A stretch of 64,000 nt of DNA from an uncultured Duganella sp. Its GTDB lineage: Bacteria > Pseudomonadota > Gammaproteobacteria > Burkholderiales > Burkholderiaceae. The notes below the pieces were generated by a model. The model made no database searches. It was not told the DNA's origin and saw nothing but the letters and a program-made list of their open reading frames with translations. Below, piece after piece: positions 63,745-64,000 of the stretch (position 1 is its first letter; each line of letters starts with the position of its first letter). Position numbers and translations under genes: made by a program. The stretch spans positions 1-64,000 of the forward strand of contig CAMLRG010000004.1 in assembly GCA_946482335.1 (NCBI GenBank). Direction: 5' to 3'.

Positions 63745-64000
63745 GTGATCCCTATCGACCCTTTGTCGGGCGCCAGCACTGTGCCGCCAGCCAACACTGG
63801 CGACCGCGTTGCGCCTGCCGCGCCCGTTCCCTCGCCCACGGCCAATACGCCGTCGGTTTCCTCGCTCGGCCTGTTTTTGTCCAACCTGGTGCTGGCGCAG
63901 CGCCGCTTGCGCGAACTGGCGGCCGACGGCGGCGATGCGGCGGCATTTGCGGCGGCGGCGCAGCAGGTGGTGCAAAACATGAACGAGAATGCACCGGCAC
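63745..64000 (+). CDS. Start of an unidentified protein, cut by the window edge
   Basis: An open frame from GTG 63745 (AAAGGTG about 5 nt upstream) to the window end encodes at least 85 residues: a Pro/Thr/Ser/Ala-rich start (IDPLSGASTVPPANTGDR) then a helix-prone part (LFLSNLVLAQRRLRELAADGG). Third-position GC matches neighbouring genes. No family is recognised. Divergent from the DUF883-katE operon across 134 nt. Confidence 0.55.
   Translation, partial: MIPIDPLSGASTVPPANTGDRVAPAAPVPSPTANTPSVSSLGLFLSNLVLAQRRLRELAADGGDAAAFAAAAQQVVQNMNENAPA

Overview
The window is high-GC bacterial chromosome, densely packed with genes of consistent codon use. TonB-dependent receptors, a phasin, an MdlAB pair, a NodT-type RND efflux operon, an OhrR-like repressor and a large-subunit catalase point to a Gram-negative betaproteobacterium, most likely Oxalobacteraceae (Massilia/Duganella/Janthinobacterium group). 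The family is inferred from gene content only. I saw no rRNA, tRNA, CRISPR array, prophage or insertion sequence.

Region 1 (1-15.7 kb) is an alpha-glucan (starch/maltodextrin) utilisation locus. It holds an MFS sugar transporter, a secreted GH31 enzyme, a flavin-dependent tryptophan-halogenase-type protein and a large TonB-dependent receptor on the minus strand. Divergently on the plus strand lie a secreted GH13 enzyme and a secreted fusion of an (alpha/alpha)6 glycosidase with a C-terminal esterase. An M2 (ACE-type) dipeptidase sits inside the locus on the plus strand. A recurring inverted repeat, TGTAG-N5-CTACA, occurs before the MFS gene and several times in the divergent TonB/GH13 promoter region. 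It looks like the operator of a regulator not encoded in the window. Three related palindromes (GTCAGACCC...GGGTCTGAC) bracket the halogenase gene, and one encodes the end of the protein.

Region 2 (15.7-32.6 kb) is mixed: a chemoreceptor, two GNAT acetyltransferases with a CodA-like deaminase, a phasin with putative PhaR sites, MdlA/MdlB, a two-gene ABC-2 exporter, a TPR-diguanylate cyclase, an 11-mer-repeat lipoprotein, small membrane proteins, a gamma-carbonic anhydrase and an M29-like protein.

Region 3 (32.5-44.1 kb) has a DUF418 protein, a LysR regulator divergent from a PhyH dioxygenase/TIM-barrel isomerase pair, small metabolic genes, a CHASE-PAS histidine kinase, an HD-GYP phosphodiesterase and an OhrR-like repressor followed by a secreted esterase. 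Several genes here have a -10-like hexamer 6-7 nt before an ATG with no Shine-Dalgarno sequence, suggesting leaderless transcripts.

Region 4 (44.1-54.8 kb) has a tightly packed M1 aminopeptidase - DUF6702 - TonB receptor - 2OG-Fe(II) dioxygenase series, then a REC-histidine kinase with a double-receiver protein. On the minus strand is a DUF1800 - DUF1501 operon that appears to end in an unlisted 37-residue membrane protein.

Region 5 (54.9-64 kb) has an RND efflux operon (outer membrane factor, adaptor, pump) ending in a translationally coupled GyrI-like protein, a stress operon of a DUF883 protein and catalase HPII on the minus strand, and the start of an unidentified gene that runs off the right edge.
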